A stretch of 64,000 nucleotides of DNA, from the NCBI GenBank assembly GCA_026122225.1, contig JANEZZ010000979.1:1-64000 (forward strand), written 5' to 3'. The notes beneath the pieces are model-generated. The model did no database searches and was not told the origin of the DNA. It saw nothing but the letters and a program-made list of their open reading frames with translations. Below, in pieces: positions 1 to 12,440 of the stretch. This DNA is from Heloderma charlesbogerti. Its lineage: Eukaryota > Chordata > Lepidosauria > Squamata > Helodermatidae. The position numbers and the translations under genes are program-made. Numbering within the stretch: position 1 is the first letter of the stretch; each line of letters begins with the position of its first letter.

Positions 1-2703
1 CCATACATTACTGGGAAAACCATAGCTTTGATTATACAGATGTTTGTGGGCAAGGTGATGTCTCTGCTTCTTACTATGCTGTCTAGGTTTGCCATAGCTT
101 TCCTCCCAAGGAGCAAGTGTCTTTTAATTTCATGGCTACAGTCACTGTCTGCGGTGATCTTGGAGTCCAAGAAAATAAAATCTGTCACTGCTTCCATTTC
201 TTTCCCTTCTATATGCCAGGAAGTGATGGGGCCAGATGCCATGATCTTCATTTTCTTAATGTTGAGAGTTTCAAACCAGCTTTTGCACTCTCTTCTTTCA
301 CCCTCAACAAGAGGCTCTTGAGATCCTCTTCACTTTCTGCCATTAGGGTGGTATCGTCTGCATATCTGAGGTTGTTGATAATTCTCCCGGCAATCTTAAT
401 TCTGACCTGTGATTCATCCAACCCGGCGTTTCTCATGATGTACCCTGCATATAAGTTAAATAAGCAGGGCAACATTATGTAGCTTTGTCATACCCCTTTC
501 CCAATTTTGAACCACTCGGTTGTTCCATGTCTGGTTCTTACTGTTTCTTCTTGACCCTCGTACAGGTTTCTCAGGAGACAGGTAGGGTGGTCTGGTACTC
601 CCATCTCTTTAAGAATTTGCCACAGTTTGTTGTGATCCACACAATCAAAGGCTTTAGAGTAATCAATAAAGCAGAAATAGACGTTTTTCTGGAATTCTCT
701 TGCTTTCTCCATAGAATCATAGAATAGTAGGATTGGAAGGGGCCTACAAGGCCATCGAGTCCAACCCCATGCTCAATGCAGGAATGATCCAGTGAATGTT
801 GGCGATTTGATCTCTAGGTCCTCTGCCTCTTCGGAACCCAGCTTGTACTTCCGGTAGTTCTCGGTTCACATACTGCTGAAGCCTAGCTTGTAGGATTTTG
901 AGCATAACCTTGCTGGCATGTGAAATGAGTACAATTGTATGGTAGTTTGAACACCCTTTGGCATTGCCCTTCTTTGGAATTGGAATGTAAACTGACCTTT
1001 TCCAGTCTTGTGGCCACTGCTGAGTGTTCCAAATTTGTTGGCATATTGAGTGCAGCACTTTAACAGCATCATCTTTTAGGATTTTAGTTCAGTGAGCGCA
1101 CTATCATGGCTATCAGGGACATTCAGATCTTTCCTGTATAGTTCTTCTGTGTATTCTTGCCACCTCTTCTTAATCTCATCTGCTTCTGTTAGGTCCCTGC
1201 CTTCTTTGTCCTTTATCATGCCCGTCTTTGCACAAAATGTTCCCTTGAGATCTCCGATTTTTCTTTAAAAAATCTCTAGTCTTTCCCATTCTATTGATTT
1301 CCTCGATTTCTTTGCATTGTTCATTTAAGAAGGCCTTCTTGTCTCTCGTTGCTATTCTCTGGAACTCTGCATTCAGTTGCATATATCTTCCCCTTTCTCC
1401 TTGCTTTTCGTTTCCCTTCTTTCCCCAGCTACTTGTAAAGCCTCATCAGACAGCCACTTTGCTTTCTTGCATGTCTTTTTCTTTGGGATGGATTGAGTTG
1501 CTGCCTCCTGAACAATGTTACGGACCTCCATCCATAGTTCCTCAGGCACTGTGTCTATCAGGTCTAATAGCTTAAATCTATTCCTCACCTCCACTGTATA
1601 TTCATCAGGGATATGATTTAGGTCATACCTGAATGGTTTAGTGGTTTTCCCTACATTCTTCAATTTAAGCCAAAATTTTGCAAGAAGCAGCTCACGATCT
1701 GAGCCACAGTCAGCTCCAGGTCTTGTTTTTACTGACTGTATAGAGCTTCTCCATCTTTGGCTGCAAATGACATAATCAATCTGATTTGATTTCGATATTG
1801 ACCATCTGGTGATGTCCATGTGTAGAGTCGCCTCTTGTGCTGTTGGAAAGGAGTGTTTGCTATGATCAGCATGTTCTTTTGGCAAAACCCTATTAGCCTT
1901 TGTCCTGCTTCATTTTGTACACCAAGGCCGGTTATTTCTTGACTTCCGGTTATTTCTTGACTTCCTACTTTGGCATTCCAATCCCTTATAATGAAAAGGA
2001 CATCTTTTTTTAGTGTTAGTTCTTTTTCATAGAACCGATCAACCTCAGCTTCTTCGGCCTCAGTGGTTGGGGCATAGACTTGAATTACTGTGATGATGCA
2101 TGGTTTGCCTTGGATTCATACTGAGATCATTCTATCATTTTTGAGATTATACCCCAGTACTGCTTTTCCCACCCTTTTATTGACTATGACTGCTACTCCA
2201 TTTCTTCTAAGGGATTCTTGCCCACAGTAGTAGATATAATGGTCACCTGAATTAAATTCGCCCATGCTTGTCCATTTTAGTTCGCTGATTCCCAAGATGT
2301 CAATGTTCAATCTTGCCATCTCATGTTTGACCACCTCCAGCTTACCTTGATTCATTGATCTGACATTCCAGGTTCCTAAACAATATTGTTCTTTACAGCA
2401 TCGGACTTTCTTTTCACCACCAGACACATCCACAGCTGAGTGTCCTTTTGGCTTTGGCCCAGTCGCTTCACTCTTTCTGGTGCTACTTGGAAATACCCTC
2501 TGCTCTTCCCCAGTAGCATATTGGACACCTTCCGACCTGAGGGGCTCATCTTCCGGCGTCATATCTTTTAGCCTTGTGATACGTTCCATGGGGTTTTCTT
2601 GGCAAGAATACTGGAGTGGGTTGCCATTTCCTTCTCCAGTGGACCAGATTTTGTCAGAACTCTCTGCCATGACCTGTCCGTCTTGGGTGGCCCTGCACGG
2701 CAT
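1..2703 (-). pseudogene. Broken BovB ORF (endonuclease plus reverse transcriptase)
   Basis: Remains of the LINE polyprotein are split over several frames. The N-terminal leader and start of the endonuclease lie at 2116-2703 (with the WNVR and ISELKW motifs). The rest of the endonuclease and the linker lie at 1373-1885. The RT fingers region (a VYIPIPKKGN-like block and an AGFRRGRG block) lies at 744-1058. RT motif A (FCFIDYSKAFDCVD) is at 488-712 and the YADD catalytic motif is at 248-475. Frameshifts, an internal insertion and a deletion rule out a functional product. Established BovB biology: the protein nicks target DNA and reverse-transcribes its own RNA in the nucleus. Confidence 0.9.
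711..785 (-). mobile_element. CR1-like LINE 3'-end fragment inserted in BovB
   Basis: The plus strand reads as the reverse complement of a CR1-type LINE 3' end. It has the terminal octamer-like repeat (ATAGAATC ATAGAATA) followed by GGAAGGGGCCTACAAGGCC and ATCGAGTCCAACCCC. It splits the BovB sequence exactly between the bases that are contiguous at 61411-61412 in the intact copy. The same family appears more completely at 47100-47380. Confidence 0.75.
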
Positions 2704-2764
2704 AGCTTATGGCTTCACTGAGTTACGCAAGCCGCTTTGCGACAACAAGGCAATGATCCATGAA

Positions 2765-2803
2765 GGGGCCTTACAACCCTACTATTCTATGATTCTATGA
2801 ATC
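2765..2803 (+). mobile_element. CR1-like LINE 3' terminus
   Basis: About 39 bp matching the last bases of the CR1-like family, ending in the ATTCTATG-type terminal repeat on the plus strand. It abuts the BovB 5' end with overlapping AAGGGGCC microhomology. Its orientation is opposite to the CR1 piece at 711-785. Confidence 0.6.
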
Positions 2804-5800
2804 CAACAGGGGTGTAACTGCTAGTGTAAATTCTGTTGTGCTAGCATAAACTACTGTAGCACCATGCCAATAATGTTATCTGGTGCAACAATTTCCCTGG
2901 AAAATCAGTGCACCAGCCAACACTGTTGGTGTTGTGCAGTTTGCGCAAGCACAATGTAATTTAATTTTGTGGTTGCACCCCGCTGGATACTGCCCATAGA
3001 GTTCTGTTTCCCTCTTCTTGTAATAAAAGAACTTATGGTCATTCAATTAAATTGTTGGGCAGGAGGGTTGAATAGACAAAAGGAAAACTACTTCATGTAA
3101 CACAAGCTGGTGGAGGAAGAGCAGATCACTTCCTATCCTTTCTGCCAGCCCACTTAGTTTCCGTGCCAGCTCTGGCGGTTGCTCACCTGCATGGAATTCC
3201 TGGTCACCAAAGGTGATCGGTCAAATTGTTAAATACAAGGCGGATCTATAGTGTTAGAGCTGTGATGGAACATTCCTACATGCATGTTATCAGTTGACAT
3301 TGAAGTCATTTTGTGAACATGGATGCATCATGTTAGACCCAACCTTGTGAGCTGAAAACACTTGTTCCCTGGCAAACATGTAGGAGCTAGTCAATTATTA
3401 CATTACTTTTGTTATATATCACTGAAGGTAATTATACCAAAATATTTCATTGTTTTCTTGTGCAAGCTCACTACTACTCTAGGAAATCAGACTTTTAGCA
3501 TTGGCTATTATTATTTTTAGGGAGAGGACCTTCTTTAGCCCCAAACTTTCTAACTCACTAGTTTGGGGTGTTTTGAGAGAAATGTGCAGCACTGGTATGC
3601 AGTGATCTGAATGTCATGTTTGAACCTCTGGAGATATGTAATCACTAGTACTAATCTGAAGAAGATGAATGCAACACTGAGTGCACTGGAGCTGTGAGGT
3701 TAAAATGTGTCAGTGGAAAAGTCAGTCATAATGCAGAAAGGTCCCTTGGAGCTTTAAATCAGCAACAAAAATGCAACAGTTCACCAAAGAGTCTATTGCT
3801 GTTTGCAGACCTGCCATAAATTCTTAATACTAACTGAAAACATTGTAGTAGGCTTTGGATACCTTGTCTAGACCAAATAAATTTTCAGGTACTCAAGTGC
3901 CACTTATTTTCCAAACTGCCATTCTGTAGTATAAGTCCCTGTCTTCATATTGGACTTTGTATGTAGTGATTTACCTAGAATTAGATGCTCCAGTATAATT
4001 CCCATCAGTCTTCCATTTATTTTTATTTTTTTTAAAAACACCCCTTCTCCCTAAAGCAAATAAACACATCAGAAGAAAGTTGTTTTCTTCCCACTTCACA
4101 GCTCATGTTATAGTTGCCAGAAACAGCCTCCTCATGGTCAGTGCAGATGTTACTAGGATATATGATCGAGACTCGCAGTGGTGAGTATTTATTAGCAGAT
4201 GGGTGAAGAGGGCACCCAGAGTAGGGACGGATGAACCTGTCCATTTCAGTTTCTCTCAATTTCTCATTTTTCCAATCTTAAATTCCGTTCATCCTGATCT
4301 TTGAGATTTTTAAAAAGAAAAGTTTGCATGAAAATTCATCAGCATTTTTGTGCACATTTCTCCTAATACCTACATTTTTCTGCATTTTTGCCTAATATAT
4401 ACATTTTTGCAAGCAATTTTCTTAATATAATGAATTTTATTTATTTCCCCCTAATTAACACATTTGCCACCTGCTTCCTTGCCCCCCCACTCACTAATGT
4501 ATACTGTCAGCTTTGACTGTACCTGTCACCTGCCTAGAGGTGCAAGAATAGAATTCATCCACATCCTTATTGTTAGATGCATGAACTCATATGCCAGCAA
4601 TTTGTACTGGTGGTGGATCTAATCCATGTGTCAAGACAGCTTCTCTGTGGATTGACTTCTCTCTCTGAGTAGGAGCCAAGATCTCCAGGTGAGAATCAAG
4701 GTCTCTTATACAGCCTAACCAAAGGGCAGCTGCCTCCGGATGTCCATCTAATGGCCAGTTAGAAGAAGATCTCCCATTGGCACCAACGGGGAGTTTTCTT
4801 CCAGTGCAAATAGCAATTTTCACCAGGGCCACATAGAAGGGAACAGAAAGATTAAACTCCCCTTCACCACCTGCTATGATCCCAGTTATCACCCCCCCAA
4901 CTCAGCAGCCGCCATCAGCATTTTTTTTAAAGTTAAATTAAATTAATTTTGCATTAAATGCAAAAAACCATTTTTAATGTCATGTCTACTTTGACCCTGA
5001 CACACCTAAGATAGTGGCACACTTCATATTACCACTGCAACACATTTGCCACCTCTCCTTTGACTGGATCTTCTGTCACTTGGTAGTGTTTGGATAATGG
5101 AATCAAACAAGATGTGAAAATCACATATGAAGTTCCTGCCATCGCCAGTGATGTCATCCACCAGATCTTCAGTGCTGGCATAGTTAATGTGATCCACTCA
5201 AAAAAGCAAGGGGATCTAGCAATGGGCAAGGGGGAAACACACCAATCCTTTAACCTCTGGATAGAAGCGTCCCAGAGAGAGGGCCTGCATTGGACCCAAT
5301 TAACAATTTGGCAGTGCAATCCCATACTTGTCTACTCAGCAGTGAGCCCTATTGAGTTCAAGTAAGTGTGTGTAGGATTGCAGCCTAAATCACCTATTTA
5401 TTTCCATAGCGTGGCTCTTGCCCGCTCTCCACCCCCACCCCCCAATGTTGAATTGCTCTGTTATTTAAATTCTGAAACTGAGCTGGTGCATGCAAATTAG
5501 TGTGTTTTTATGAGTAGAGAGGTTTGGTACAAGTGCTGAAATTTATGACGCTATATATTTTTCTTACTTACCACTCGCCAAATAGGCATTTTAACACAGA
5601 TTAATTTTTAATAATGCTGCTGTTTGCATTTCTGTGGCTGTTGACTTCAAACTTGAGCTCTGATGGAAAGGTTACGGTGGTGTTTCTCACACTTCTTGTG
5701 CACATTTTCCCCCCTGAACTAAAACTGGAGTATGCTCCACTTGTACAGCCCCCCCCCCCACACACAAAGGTTTACAGTCTTGGGGTATGAAAGAGTAAGA

Positions 5801-6220
5801 ACGGCCTGCTCTTTGAAGAGCCTGTTCCTCATGTTTCTACAGGAGTTACATAGGGCATAAGTCATTTCCATTTGCATTTTTTCCCATTTGCATTTAACGT
5901 CACCTTTGCTGTGGCCCTGACACTTTAGGCAGGCAATCCTCTTCTGTCTCTGCATGTCTTATAACTGAATTGCACCCGATGGTGGGAGGCAGGCAGTAGA
6001 ATTACATATCCACCAGAAGCTCACTGGATGGAGGCCTTGCAGAGGGCCTTTGCAGAGAAAAAGTGGGTAGCCTCTGGATGCTGCTTCCATCCACCCACTA
6101 TCTCAGGTAGCAAGAGAAATGGAACACCCACAGCTCAGCAGGAATACATTCATGGCCCCTTTAGGGAGCTATGTGATCCACCTGAGTCACAAGTTGGCAG
6201 GGATGCAACTTCTCCTGCAG
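2804..6220. other. Intergenic, no gene seen
   Basis: AT-rich DNA without a convincing coding exon or RNA gene. Around 4260-4470 it has loosely repeated, A/T-rich phrases of the type GCATTTTTGTGCACATTT. These resemble the inner parts of old hAT MITEs elsewhere in the window, but I cannot place ends. A short GCAATCC-type repeat lies at 5312-5386. Poly-C runs occur near 5747. Confidence 0.5.
5312..5386 (+). repeat. Short interspersed repeat with GCAATCC / GGATTGC ends
   Basis: About 75 bp bounded by TGCAATCCC at the left and GGATTGCAGCCTAA at the right, so the ends are inverted. The inner phrase (CTACTCAGCAGTGAGCCC ... TTGAGTTCAAGTAAG) recurs at 37929-38025. Class uncertain; the TAA next to the right end and the inverted ends suggest a small PIF/Harbinger-like MITE. 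Confidence 0.5.
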
Positions 6221-6526
6221 CAGGGGTGCGGAACACATGGCCCATGGGCCACAGGGCACCTAGTCCCTGAAACTGCTACTGCTGTGCTGTGTGGCAGCCA
6301 AAAAGCCCACAGGTTTGATGCCAAAATTTGGTGGCAAACTGCTACAGGTCCTTTAAAGGGACAGATTTAGTTTGTTTTCCAGCTAAATTTGTCCTTTTAA
6401 AGGAGCCATAGTGGTTTCTTTTGCTGCGGACTTTCTGCAGCACAGCAGCGGAAGCATGGCCCATGGGGCGGAGGGGACCCCGGGATTGGAAAGTGGCTAC
6501 TGGACCACCCAAAGTTGCCCACCCTG
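6221..6526. mobile_element. Small hAT-like MITE (CAGGGGTG ends)
   Basis: A 306-bp element starting CAGGGGTGCGGAAC and ending GTTGCCCACCCTG, so the outer bases form a short terminal inverted repeat (TIR). The flanking octamers TCCTGCAG and ACCTACAG match at 6 of 8 positions, compatible with an old 8-bp hAT duplication. No ORF of transposase size. It is distinct from the TAGGGATG family. Confidence 0.65.
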
Positions 6527-7049
6527 ACCTACAGGAATTCAGGAAATCTTGAAAGAGGCCAGGGACCTCTTACAAGATTGTGCTGGTTGCAGCACTATAT
6601 ATGGCAGTGGTGGGGTGAACACACGTTCTATTTTAAACTGGACAGTGCTCTATTTTAACTTCTGTCTGATTTAATGTCCTCTTTCTTTCTTTGTTCAGTA
6701 GAATCCAGGATTCCAGATGCTATCTGTGGCTCTGAAGATTTCTTGGCTTTGCTTTTGCTCTGTGTTGTTTTTTTCCTCCCTGGGGGTAGTGGGACACACA
6801 ACCAGTTGAGCAGCTGCTGGCTGGACTGGCTTTTTTATTGGCCACACCGCAGATACATCTTTTCTTTTCTTTTCCACTCAAGAAATGTTAATACCATGAG
6901 AGTGGACGAGACAGTCACAGAGCAAAGATGAAGATTTATTGCTGAGATACTTCAGTGTTCCAAAATCCACTGGAATTTGAAACATTCTAAAGCAGGTCTC
7001 CAATGTGCAACACTTTTCATGGTTGTTCCTGTTCCACTGCAGCAGTTTG

Positions 7050-7082
<33 letters not shown>
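7050..7082. repeat. (CA)n microsatellite
   Basis: About 16 uninterrupted CA units. Short open frames read through it are artefacts of the dinucleotide repeat. Confidence 0.97.
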
Positions 7083-7085
<3 letters not shown>

Positions 7086-7858
7086 TGTAGGGTGGGGCAG
7101 CCTTCTGGGCTGGTGCCTCCTTTTCTACAATCCCATCTTAGAAGACATCATTACTACCACTATCTCACAGAGATCTAAACAGAAGCTAAAAGTGCAAAGG
7201 AGAAACAGAGATATATGATGGGGGTGCCTTGTGTAATCTGCAGTGTATGGTATTATCTTTATGAATTCTGTCCCTTGGATGTTTAAAGGAATTCCCACTG
7301 TGACCTTTATTCCATTAAACAGGGCAAGTATTATGGCCCGGAACAGGTGGTACATTAAGGCCTTTGATCATACTATAAACCACCTCTCTGTTGCATAAGA
7401 GACTATTGGAAATGTAATGAAAATGTAATGAAGGCAAAATTCTCACTTACCAAATGGTGCTGTGTGCAGTAGAGCTAATTGGATGGTAATATAAAATATT
7501 GTAAAAACAAAGCGATGGTGCCATGGGGGGAACTGGTAATATATTCATAAGCCCAAAATGACTTTTCCAGCTGAAGGAATGGATAAAGAAGGCTCTCGAG
7601 CATCAGGCCTAAATACTACCTAATGAAGTCCTTATATATTTGATTCTAACACTTCAAGACGGAACGACTCCCCGTGATTCTCTGTTACGGTTAGGGATGG
7701 GTGAGAATCTTGTTTGGTTCAGGTTTTGATAAGAACTTGTCAACATTTGCAAATTTCTCCATAAACAAGATAGCAACAATGGAGATTAACAAAACCAAAC
7801 ATGGGAGAAAGCAAAACTGACAGAGGCATCCATCCAGGCAATCATCTATCCATCCATT

Positions 7859-7886
7859 TGTGTGTGTGTGTGTGTGTGTGTGTGTT
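7859..7886. repeat. (GT)n microsatellite
   Basis: About 14 uninterrupted GT units. Confidence 0.97.
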
Positions 7887-8411
7887 TGAATACTCACAAA
7901 ACTCGAGGTTTTGTGTGTACTTGAAGAGAATTCATGCAAAAATGCAATCACTTTTCAGCCAAATGTGGGGATATTCCTGCTTCCCTAGAGTCAGGTCCAA
8001 ATAGTAACTGATGGAGGGACACAGCGAGCAGTCTCCTGTGAGGCTGGGCGATTCTTCTTTTGCAGCTCTCCCTTGCAAATGATCCAGTTATACCTGATGC
8101 AGGGAAAGACAGGAAGGATGCAGTGATGTAGCAAGCAGGTTCCTCTCTGGGTGAGTATTTTGGAATCCCAGGAGTTTGTAATAATTTAATTTTCTCATGC
8201 TATACTTAGGGATGCTCAAGGTTTTCATTCAGTCCAAAATCTTAAGAAAACTAACCAGATTTGCACTTCTCATACTAAAAAGTGCATCAGAATGCAACTG
8301 AATACCCTTCAGTTTTCACACTTCTCTGAACTTTGCGAAACAGGTTTTTGGCTCAAAGAAGTACCAAAATACATACAAAAATATGTATTTTAAAGTAACA
8401 TGCATATGCAA

Positions 8412-9607
8412 TAGGAAGGAATGTACTGACTGCGTAAAATCCGCTCTGTGTTTCGTGGATTGTCAGGCACCTTTTGTTCCATCGTCTGCTCACACATGCG
8501 AATTTTTTTGTAATGCAGAAAAATACGTAAATAATTCTGTAAGAGGGTTCGCAACAATTCACATAATTTACCTCAGTACATAACATTTTGCATATTGTTC
8601 CTAGGGATGGCAGAGAATTCCGCCACAGATCACAGTGAGGCTGAATGCCAGTGCATTCGAGATCGCTTCGGGACGAGACTCACCTGGGGCGGATCTTCCA
8701 GGCAGCGGCGGCGGCTCCGGCAGTGGCTTCGGCAGCGGCGGCAGCGGCAGCCGGTCTTCCGACTGGCTGCCGCCACCGCCATTTCCACTCTGGTAAAAAA
8801 AAATAAGAAAGAAAGAAAAAGAAAGACGTGATAGGCTAAGTAAAGATTTACATAGCTTATCATGACTAGGTTAAAAAAAAAACAAATGACATGATAGGCT
8901 ACGTAAATCTTTACGTAGCCTATCATGGCTGGGTGGGTTAAAAAAAAAAACGCGTACCCAAATGGCGGCGGCTATGGCCGCTGCCATTTGCATTCCTTAT
9001 TTTTGCCCTCTTAATCTACGTAAATATTTATGTAGACTATGATGGTGAAAATCAAAGGGAACGCAAATAGCGTAGCGGGTGCTATTTGCGTCCCTTTTTG
9101 ATTCGCCGTTTTAGCCTACGTAAATATTAACGTAGATTAGGAGGGCAAAAATAAGGAACGCAAATGGCAGCGGCCGTAGCCGCTGCCATTTGCGTACACA
9201 GGTTTTGTTTAGTTTTTTACCCAGAGCTCTCCGCGGCCGGAAATCCGGCTGCGGACGGCTCTGGCCTGGCCGGGCCTGGCCGGCTGCTCCTCGGAGCTGC
9301 CACGGAGCACAGCCGGCCATGGAGGATTCCGGGGGGAGGAACGGAGTGCCTCCCCCCCATCCAGGATTCCGGGGGGAGGGACGGAACGCCTCCCCCCCAC
9401 CATCAACATAATCCGCGAACAGGTAAGTGACTTTCGTACATCCCTAATTGTTCCCCATTCTACTCATCTTTTCCCTGCGTATATGTACGAGTCTCCCCAG
9501 AAACTTGCGTATTTTCCAACAAATAAATATGCATAAATGTTGTGCTTCCACACAGGTTGGATTCTTCGAAATCGGAGCTCATTTTAGTCCATCTCCAATT
9601 TCTCCTA
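8412..9607. mobile_element. Older hAT-like MITE, split by a nested-palindrome element
   Basis: The sequence on both sides of the element at 8602-9446 belongs to the same family as the uninterrupted copy at 56268-56676. Shared phrases include TCCGCTC, GTGGATTGTCAGG, ATGCAGAAAAATACG, CATAATTTACCTCA and a right part containing GAGCTCATTTTA. The octamers flanking the whole unit are ATATGCAA (8404-8411) and ATATGTAA (9608-9615), 7 of 8 identical. That supports an old hAT insertion later hit by a younger one. Confidence 0.7.
8602..9446 (+). mobile_element. Nested-palindrome hAT MITE, copy 1
   Basis: 845 bp between TAGGGATG and CATCCCTA, flanked by the perfect 8-bp duplication ATTGTTCC (8594-8601 and 9447-9454). 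From left to right: a GC-rich left end, two imperfect hairpins built on TAGGCTACGTAAA (8829-8930), a CAAATGGCGGC hairpin, a central mirror-image block around 9060, the same modules in reverse, and a GC-rich right end with two tandem GATTCCGGGGGGAGG units. A perfect AGGTAAGT lies at 9421-9428 pointing outward. The left equivalent is mutated to ACTCACCT. There is no transposase ORF; apparent ORFs are GC-rich shadows. Confidence 0.93.
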
Positions 9608-11017
9608 ATATGTAATGTGTGTTTTAGAATAAAATGTGTTCAAAAATGCATATTTTGTGAGGAAATAAATTAAAACATAACTACAGTTTTGTGCATTTTT
9701 TAAAGAAAATTTCAGATTGGTGTGGAATGGGATGGAACAGATTTATGAATGAACATATGTAAAACTGACTGGAAATAGACTGATCTCTTGTGGCTGTATG
9801 GGCATTGCCCTGCTGAATGAACAGCAGGATGAAAGTTGATCAGTGGTCAAGATATCCCCCACATAACTTTGAGTATTTAGCAAAATAAATAAAAAATTGC
9901 AATGACAAGACCTAGTGTTCTCTCTCATAAGAAAAGTTGGGAAATAATAGAGGTGCTACAATAACACAACAGACAGTATATTTTATTTATATTTATCACC
10001 AGAATAAAGAGGTGTCGGTAACCACAGAAACAAAGATCCCATTGAAGTAAAACATTTTGGATAATAATTTTATATTGTATAGTTGCCACGGTTTTATTGC
10101 AGCATGTATAATCCAAATATAATTTTATGCGGGGGAACCCTGTGAGCTGTGCTGAAAAATGCAACAATTTCCATGAGGAATGAAACCCAGTTAGCAGCTA
10201 GATCAGTCTGCCAAGGACTGCTCTTCAAATGCTTATTGATGAGAGACATTGGGGTTGTGCAGCCATTACCTTTCAGGCCACTTCTTTGCAAAAAAGAAAA
10301 TCCTTGGTCCTGAAATTGTCACTTCAATGACTTTATAGTAATTGGAACATTTTTTTCCCCCTGCCGGTCCAGCTAATCCTTCAGTAAAATTCAATTTTAT
10401 GCACCGCAGTTTTATTATTGAGAGATACCTTCACTCATATAAATACTTCAAGCCATTTAACACACTAGCTCCTTGTCCACCTTAGGCTCCTATGCCAATA
10501 GGCCAAAAAATATGCCAGGATGAGTTCCAAGGCCAGCACAGAAAATGTGCCACAGTGCATATAAAAGGTAGCTAAGTGAGAGACATCAGACAATTTACTT
10601 CAGGACTATCCAAATCTTGGGCCAAATCTGCAGCCCAATATTTGGGTAGTTATTTCACGTTAGTATGTCACCTTCAGCCAACTTCACACCTGGAACTCCA
10701 GGTCATACCTCTCCTCTGTTTTCCATTTGCTCTCACAGTTTTCCTTACCTGGTGAGCATCCCACCTCTGCTATTTGTCTCATTCTTCCTGAGTACACTTC
10801 TTCCCTCTCTTTTCATAGGATTTTACTGCAAGGACCCAGGCTTCATTTGGGGGGGGGCAGTATGCACTTGTAACACATCCCCATCACCACCACATACATA
10901 CACATACTCTGATCCTATCCCACACATACAGTCTCATGAGTCATGAAAGAAAAGTTTCTGTTTTAATTCTGAAATTATATTTCTACATTTCCGAACTTAT
11001 ACCATGGCCGTAGTCTC

Positions 11018-11054
11018 CCTCTCTCTCTCTCTCTCTCTCCCTGTGTGTGTGTGT
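11018..11054. repeat. (CT)n followed by (GT)n
   Basis: About 11 CT units then about 6 GT units. Confidence 0.95.
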
Positions 11055-11235
11055 TCTAGACATTTACTCACATATATATTTGGGTTTCTACCAACAGCAC
11101 TGGCCCATTCTGTGCCTGGGAACTAACACAGCTACCTCTTCTTGAAATTGTTGCAATGGATGGCTCCAGATTTAGCCAAAATGGATGGAATCCATCAATC
11201 TCATGATATACCTGCCAACTAAGGTTTATGCCGTA

Positions 11236-11325
11236 ATAACTGTGTAATGCTGTTAAGGTGCCACAAGACTCTCCATTGTTTTTGCTGCAACAACCTAACA
11301 TGGCTACCCCTCCAGACCTTAATTA
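11236..11325 (+). repeat. Dispersed repeat containing AGGTGCCACAAGACTC
   Basis: Contains AAGGTGCCACAAGACTC and TTGCTGCAACAACCTAACATGG, a combination I recognise as a common interspersed repeat tail in reptile DNA. A related inverted phrase (TTGTAGCACCTTAAAGACTAACA) occurs at 19761-19790. I cannot assign the class from sequence alone. Confidence 0.45.
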
Positions 11326-12440
11326 TCATGGTGTTTTTGCCCTGCCAATAATTGTCCCTCTCTCCTGCTGATGCCCAAGGAACTCTGGGACCGGTAGTTT
11401 TTGAAAGAGCACTTCACATAAAGGGAAGCACAAATCTCTGTCTCTCAAACTACAAGCCCTAATTTAACTACACGAGCACAATCTCTGTGTGCTAGAGAAG
11501 GCCAGCCACTCTCCACCCAGAATGTTGCTTGTCCTTTTGACTGCTTCTGACTGACTCCAGGAAATCTCACAAGGTCTGGGCAACAGGTGCATAGATATAT
11601 GGGAATATATTTTGGTAAATATCCTCAGGTATAATCTAAAATTTAGCCTCGGTTATTTTCCGCTTGGTCCTAGGATTGCAGCCTGGGGCAGCACCTCCAC
11701 CTGGGGTCTCCCGGCCTGGTAATTCCATCCCCATGCTTGGGTTCTCTTTTATGCCTGTTTTAGCCTTGTACAGGATAAGAGCTCTTCAGTCAGCGATGAC
11801 TGAAAAAAAACCCTGTAGCGCTTCTATGACAGAAAAGCAGCAGAGTCAACCAACCACAGGCATTTCATTCTGACTGGCCACTCCCTTCATGATGGACAAG
11901 CAGTTTAGTCAGTCACTGCTAGCAACTTCATTACCACAATTACCACAAACAAGCACATTGCAGGACACATGGGCACACTTACGTTATTGTAGTACCGCTA
12001 TTCATTTTTCAGAGGGTTACTCACATTGTCCCTGATATGTCTGTTTTTCCCGTTTCCACCCCATCCCATCCCTTAAATTCTCTTAGGGTACCCAGAGCAA
12101 AGGAGGGCAGGGTTCTTGACCTTCTATATAATAATTTTATTATAGAAGAGGGAATTTTGGGAAGTGTGGCTTGCTATGTGGGGATATGATTTGTGGCTTA
12201 GGGTTATGCATGATAGCGAGGACTGCCAAAATTGAAGGTCAGTGACAACAAGAATGAACAATGTACAGATGAACAGTCTTCTTAGATCCATATTCTTACA
12301 TTGTATTGCATGTTGAAGTAATATTCAACACAATTATGTTGTTGTTGTTGTTGTTGTTGGAATATCACTTCAACATATATCTGTTAATAATGGGTTGGAT
12401 CCAATCTTTTACAAATGGAAGAGCTCCTTCCATCCACAGA

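Larger units (their letters stand above)
1..2770 (-). mobile_element. BovB (RTE clade) LINE, degraded copy 1, 3' end beyond window edge
   Basis: Reads on the minus strand as a BovB element and is colinear with the near-intact copy at 60279-63501. Its 5' end lies near 2770. Its 3' end would lie before base 1. Differences from the intact copy are a CR1-like insertion at 711-785, loss of about 100 bp near 1085 (the stretch just N-terminal to the RT core) and several short indels near 1265, 1930 and 2000. At 2765-2803 the 5' end runs into CR1-like 3' sequence through a shared AAGGGGCC-like join. The copy is therefore old and inactive. Confidence 0.93.
6527..8411. other. Intergenic, no gene seen
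   Basis: No recognisable exon. Contains CA and GT microsatellites. At 7692 and 8208 there are TAGGGATG-like starts (TAGGGATGGGTGAG, TAGGGATGCTCAAG) that look like ends of old hAT MITEs, but I could not find matching right ends or duplications. Confidence 0.4.
9608..12440. other. Intergenic, no gene seen
   Basis: No exon or RNA gene recognised. Contains a CT/GT low-complexity tract at 11018-11054, a short amniote-type repeat at 11236-11325, and a (TTG)n run at 12338-12360. Confidence 0.45.
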
